Shown: in pieces, positions 5,684 through 7,605 of the stretch
Position numbering within the stretch: the first letter of the stretch is position 1
How the letters are laid out: each line of letters begins with the position of its first letter
Assembly: GCA_026785985.1 (NCBI GenBank)
Contig: JAJAYX010000676.1
Coordinates: forward strand, 1-7,605
Direction: 5' to 3'
Length of the DNA: 7,605 nt
Source of the DNA: Rudanella sp.
GTDB taxonomy: Bacteria; Bacteroidota; Bacteroidia; Cytophagales; Spirosomataceae
Position numbers and translations under genes: made by a program
Notes under the pieces: generated by a model
The model's database searches: none
Seen by the model: only the letters and a program-made list of their open reading frames with translations
Told to the model about the DNA's origin: nothing

Positions 5684-7111
5684 TTACATTGCCCACACAG
5701 CTTTAAATTGTGCCTTTTCTCCTTCGCACACGCCACAAACATACTCGGTCAAATCACCGAAAGCAGTTCCCGCGCTGATACTCCGGTGCGGCTCCCCAAA
5801 GTGGGCATCGTAGCGACTCAGACAGTTGGGGCACTGATGAACAAGGATTTTGGGCCGCTCCGCCGACGCTTCTGGCTGGGGTTCAGGAAGCACCGTTTCG
5901 GGCGAGGACAAGCGTTCGTAATAGGCCATCGACAACTGGCGAATGCTCTCGCTGAGAGCGGCCATTGGCTGGCTTTTAGCAAACAGGACATACTGCGAGT
6001 TGGTTGTCGAGTAACCCGTTCGCTGGTACATATCGAAGGTGGTCTCACTTCCGTTTCGCTGCAACACCACCGACGCGGCTGCCTCAGAAAACGGGATGTT
6101 TAGGGCGAAACTAAGCGCGTCGGTCCGCACGTCGGTATCGTCTAGCTGGTTTAGTACCTGATTCCGCACCAAAACGGTTTGCTCGTCGGCATCAGGGAGT
6201 TGCCAGTTCAGATGCCAGGCGGGCAGGTTTGTTCGTACCCCAAACCGACCTAACAACCGATCCCAGGCAGGCCGGTCGCCCTCGCGAATGTCTTTGATCA
6301 GTAGTGTTTTGTAGGGAGTCAAATACAGCTTTCCCATTCGAGTATCGCGGCAGAGGTCGCAGAGGGCCGTGATGAATTCGAGCGAAAAGGCGTAGTTTTT
6401 CCGGTACAAACCCAGCCAACAATTCCCGTTTCGGGTTTGATGAAACCCTTCGTACAATGGCATGATGGCCTGGGGTAATTTCAGGTCTTCGGCCACTTTG
6501 CGGGTTCGTCCCTGGAAGTCGGCCATCACCGCCCGGTAAAACGTATCGAGCGTGGCCCGCACGCCTGTGTCTGCCGGGTTGCCAAAGTAATGCTTCTCTA
6601 CCGCCCGCACGAAGCTCGCAATAAACTCACTTTCGATCAAAATGGGCCACTGATACCGCCGGACGCTGCCCGACGGTCGCAAAAAAACGTACCAGTAGTT
6701 CGGCTCTGGTGAAGCCACAAAATTGACATTCCCCGTAAATGGGGCAACCAGTGACTGGGCCGGGTCAATCAGGTTCACTTTCAGCCGGGGAGCTGTGGTG
6801 AACTGCGCCAGCACATCGAGGTAAACCCCCGCCGTGAGCCAGGGCGTATCAGGAAAAACGTCGGTGGCTGGCAACGACGACACGATGTTCATAGCGTGTG
6901 AGTCGGCTTCGTCGGTGGGCAAGCCGAGGTCATGAATCCGCCGGGCCATGTCCTCGCGGGTAATAGCCGACGGCAAGTTGAGCAACAAGCTCTGCCGGTT
7001 GCTGACTTCAAGGCTCGTCAGACCATAATTAGCCGCCCAGCCCACCAGTTGCCGGAGGTCGTTAGGGGCGATACTGCCGCCGTGAGTCAAGATTCGGAGG
7101 GGCTTTGTCAT
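5684..7111 (-). CDS. Nitrite/sulfite reductase-like protein with C-terminal rubredoxin domain, lacking siroheme-cluster cysteines
   Basis: This is a 475-residue protein, probably cytoplasmic. Residues about 1-400 resemble the ferredoxin-like and siroheme-binding parts of nitrite/sulfite reductases (LRILTHGGSIAPNDLR near the start, then SNRQSLLLNLP). The Cys-x5-Cys...Cys-x3-Cys set that holds the coupled [4Fe-4S]-siroheme is absent; the only cysteines in this part are C231, C251 and C254. Residues about 424-472 are a rubredoxin domain with C427-x2-C430 and C459-x2-C462, plus the YDAHFGEP and ISAGTAFGDL segments typical of that fold, so it can bind one iron. It therefore looks like an electron-transfer or accessory protein rather than a self-contained reductase. 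The ATG at 7111 was preferred over an in-frame TTG at 7156, because homology begins at MTKPLRI. It lies 59 bp downstream of the BFD-domain oxidoreductase gene, probably in one operon. Confidence 0.85.
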   Translation of the reverse strand: MTKPLRILTHGGSIAPNDLRQLVGWAANYGLTSLEVSNRQSLLLNLPSAITREDMARRIHDLGLPTDEADSHAMNIVSSLPATDVFPDTPWLTAGVYLDVLAQFTTAPRLKVNLIDPAQSLVAPFTGNVNFVASPEPNYWYVFLRPSGSVRRYQWPILIESEFIASFVRAVEKHYFGNPADTGVRATLDTFYRAVMADFQGRTRKVAEDLKLPQAIMPLYEGFHQTRNGNCWLGLYRKNYAFSLEFITALCDLCRDTRMGKLYLTPYKTLLIKDIREGDRPAWDRLLGRFGVRTNLPAWHLNWQLPDADEQTVLVRNQVLNQLDDTDVRTDALSFALNIPFSEAAASVVLQRNGSETTFDMYQRTGYSTTNSQYVLFAKSQPMAALSESIRQLSMAYYERLSSPETVLPEPQPEASAERPKILVHQCPNCLSRYDAHFGEPHRSISAGTAFGDLTEYVCGVCEGEKAQFKAVWAM

Positions 7112-7170
7112 GCGGTTTTTTCGGGGTGGTGGCAGGTTGTAAACTCTTGTTTTCAAAGATACTCAATTTC

Positions 7171-7605
7171 TCAAACCCCTGCCGCAACCCGTTTACCCAC
7201 CTGTTCCAGCATGGCTTTTACCTCCGGTCGGCAACTACCGCAGCCGGTGCCGGCCCCCGTTGTCTGGCAGAGTTTGCCGAACTCCGTTGCCCCCGCCCGG
7301 ATGGCTTCCTGCAAATTACCTTCGCCCACGCTGTTGCACGAACACACTAATTTACCCAAAACGGGCCTGGGCGCTTGCCCCGACCGAAGCAACGATAACC
7401 TCTTGTCAGACAGTTCGGTACGGTTATGAATCAGGTCTTTATACTCCAGAAACTCGGCCTTGTCGCCAATCAGAATGGTTCCCACGAGTCGGTCACGGTG
7501 GATGATGCACTTTTTGTAGTAGCGTTTAGCCCGGTCAATAAACACCACTTCCTCATACTCGTGGGCATCGGCCGTTCGGGGGGCTTCGGGCAGGCCCAGC
7601 GAGCA
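7171..7605 (-). CDS. NirB/NasB-type FAD oxidoreductase, C-terminal part with BFD [2Fe-2S] domain
   Basis: Only the last 144 residues are inside the window; the frame is open to the right edge. Residues about 19-55 (EVVFIDRAKRYYKKCII, VGTILIGDKAEFLEY) match the region after the NAD(P)H/FAD domains of NirB-type nitrite reductases and related oxidoreductases. This is followed by a bacterioferritin-associated-ferredoxin-like domain with Cys-x-Cys (VCSCNSV) and Cys-x2-Cys (TGAGTGCGSCRPEV), giving four ligands for a [2Fe-2S] cluster. The protein ends about 20 residues after the last cysteine. It therefore carries no siroheme reductase half after the BFD domain, unlike full-length NirB. It probably takes electrons from NAD(P)H via FAD and passes them on, possibly to the rubredoxin-domain protein encoded next. 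A GTG at 7546-7548 is internal and not the true start. Confidence 0.88.
   Translation of the reverse strand, partial: CSLGLPEAPRTADAHEYEEVVFIDRAKRYYKKCIIHRDRLVGTILIGDKAEFLEYKDLIHNRTELSDKRLSLLRSGQAPRPVLGKLVCSCNSVGEGNLQEAIRAGATEFGKLCQTTGAGTGCGSCRPEVKAMLEQVGKRVAAGV

Noticed and set aside
5675..5686. TAAGG-CT-CCTTA inverted repeat between the convergent Uma2 and rubredoxin-domain genes
   Set aside because: The loop is only 2 nt and no T-run follows; it arises from the two facing stop codons rather than a convincing terminator.
7112..7156. TTG start adding 15 residues to the rubredoxin-domain protein
   Set aside because: The Pro/Arg-rich addition lacks family similarity and an ATG is available where homology begins.
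1..7605. CRISPR array, tRNA or rRNA genes
   Set aside because: No regularly spaced repeats and no tRNA- or rRNA-like sequence were seen on either strand.

Overview
The window looks like chromosomal DNA from a Spirosoma-like member of the Cytophagales (phylum Bacteroidota). This is inferred from four things: the style of the proteins (SWIM-SNF2 fusion, Uma2 protein, nitrite/sulfite-reductase-like rubredoxin protein), the weak or absent Shine-Dalgarno sequences, a TTTG/TAnnTTTG-type promoter, and transposases resembling those common in Spirosoma and Hymenobacter. No species can be named from the sequence alone.

Left end (1-880) is a nest of mobile DNA. The N-terminus of an IS110-family DEDD transposase runs leftward out of the window from its ATG at 289. 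Behind it lies about 275 bp without a gene. The leftward transcript of this stretch folds into a small 5' hairpin, then a stem with a 7/7-nt internal loop, then a second stem-loop closed by 12 consecutive pairs. The order and the size (about 175-180 nt) match the bridge RNA (seekRNA) that IS110 elements carry at their left end. The element appears to sit inside an older DDE transposase gene. Only an internal fragment of that gene (569-880, rightward) remains, and it runs into the 3' end of the next gene.

Centre (863-5677): a large leftward gene encodes a 1226-residue SWIM zinc finger-SNF2 helicase fusion. Next is a leftward Rid-family protein that lacks the deaminase arginine. Divergent from it, 46 bp away, is a Uma2-family PD-(D/E)XK nuclease-like gene with a plausible Bacteroidota promoter.

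Right end (5684-7605): two leftward genes lie 59 bp apart and are probably cotranscribed. The upstream one is cut by the window edge and ends in a BFD-type [2Fe-2S] domain, as in NirB/NasB-type FAD oxidoreductases. The downstream one joins a nitrite/sulfite-reductase-like region without the siroheme-[4Fe-4S] cysteines to a C-terminal rubredoxin. Together they suggest an electron-transfer chain linked to nitrite or sulfite assimilation. The catalytic siroheme enzyme, if present, would lie outside the window.
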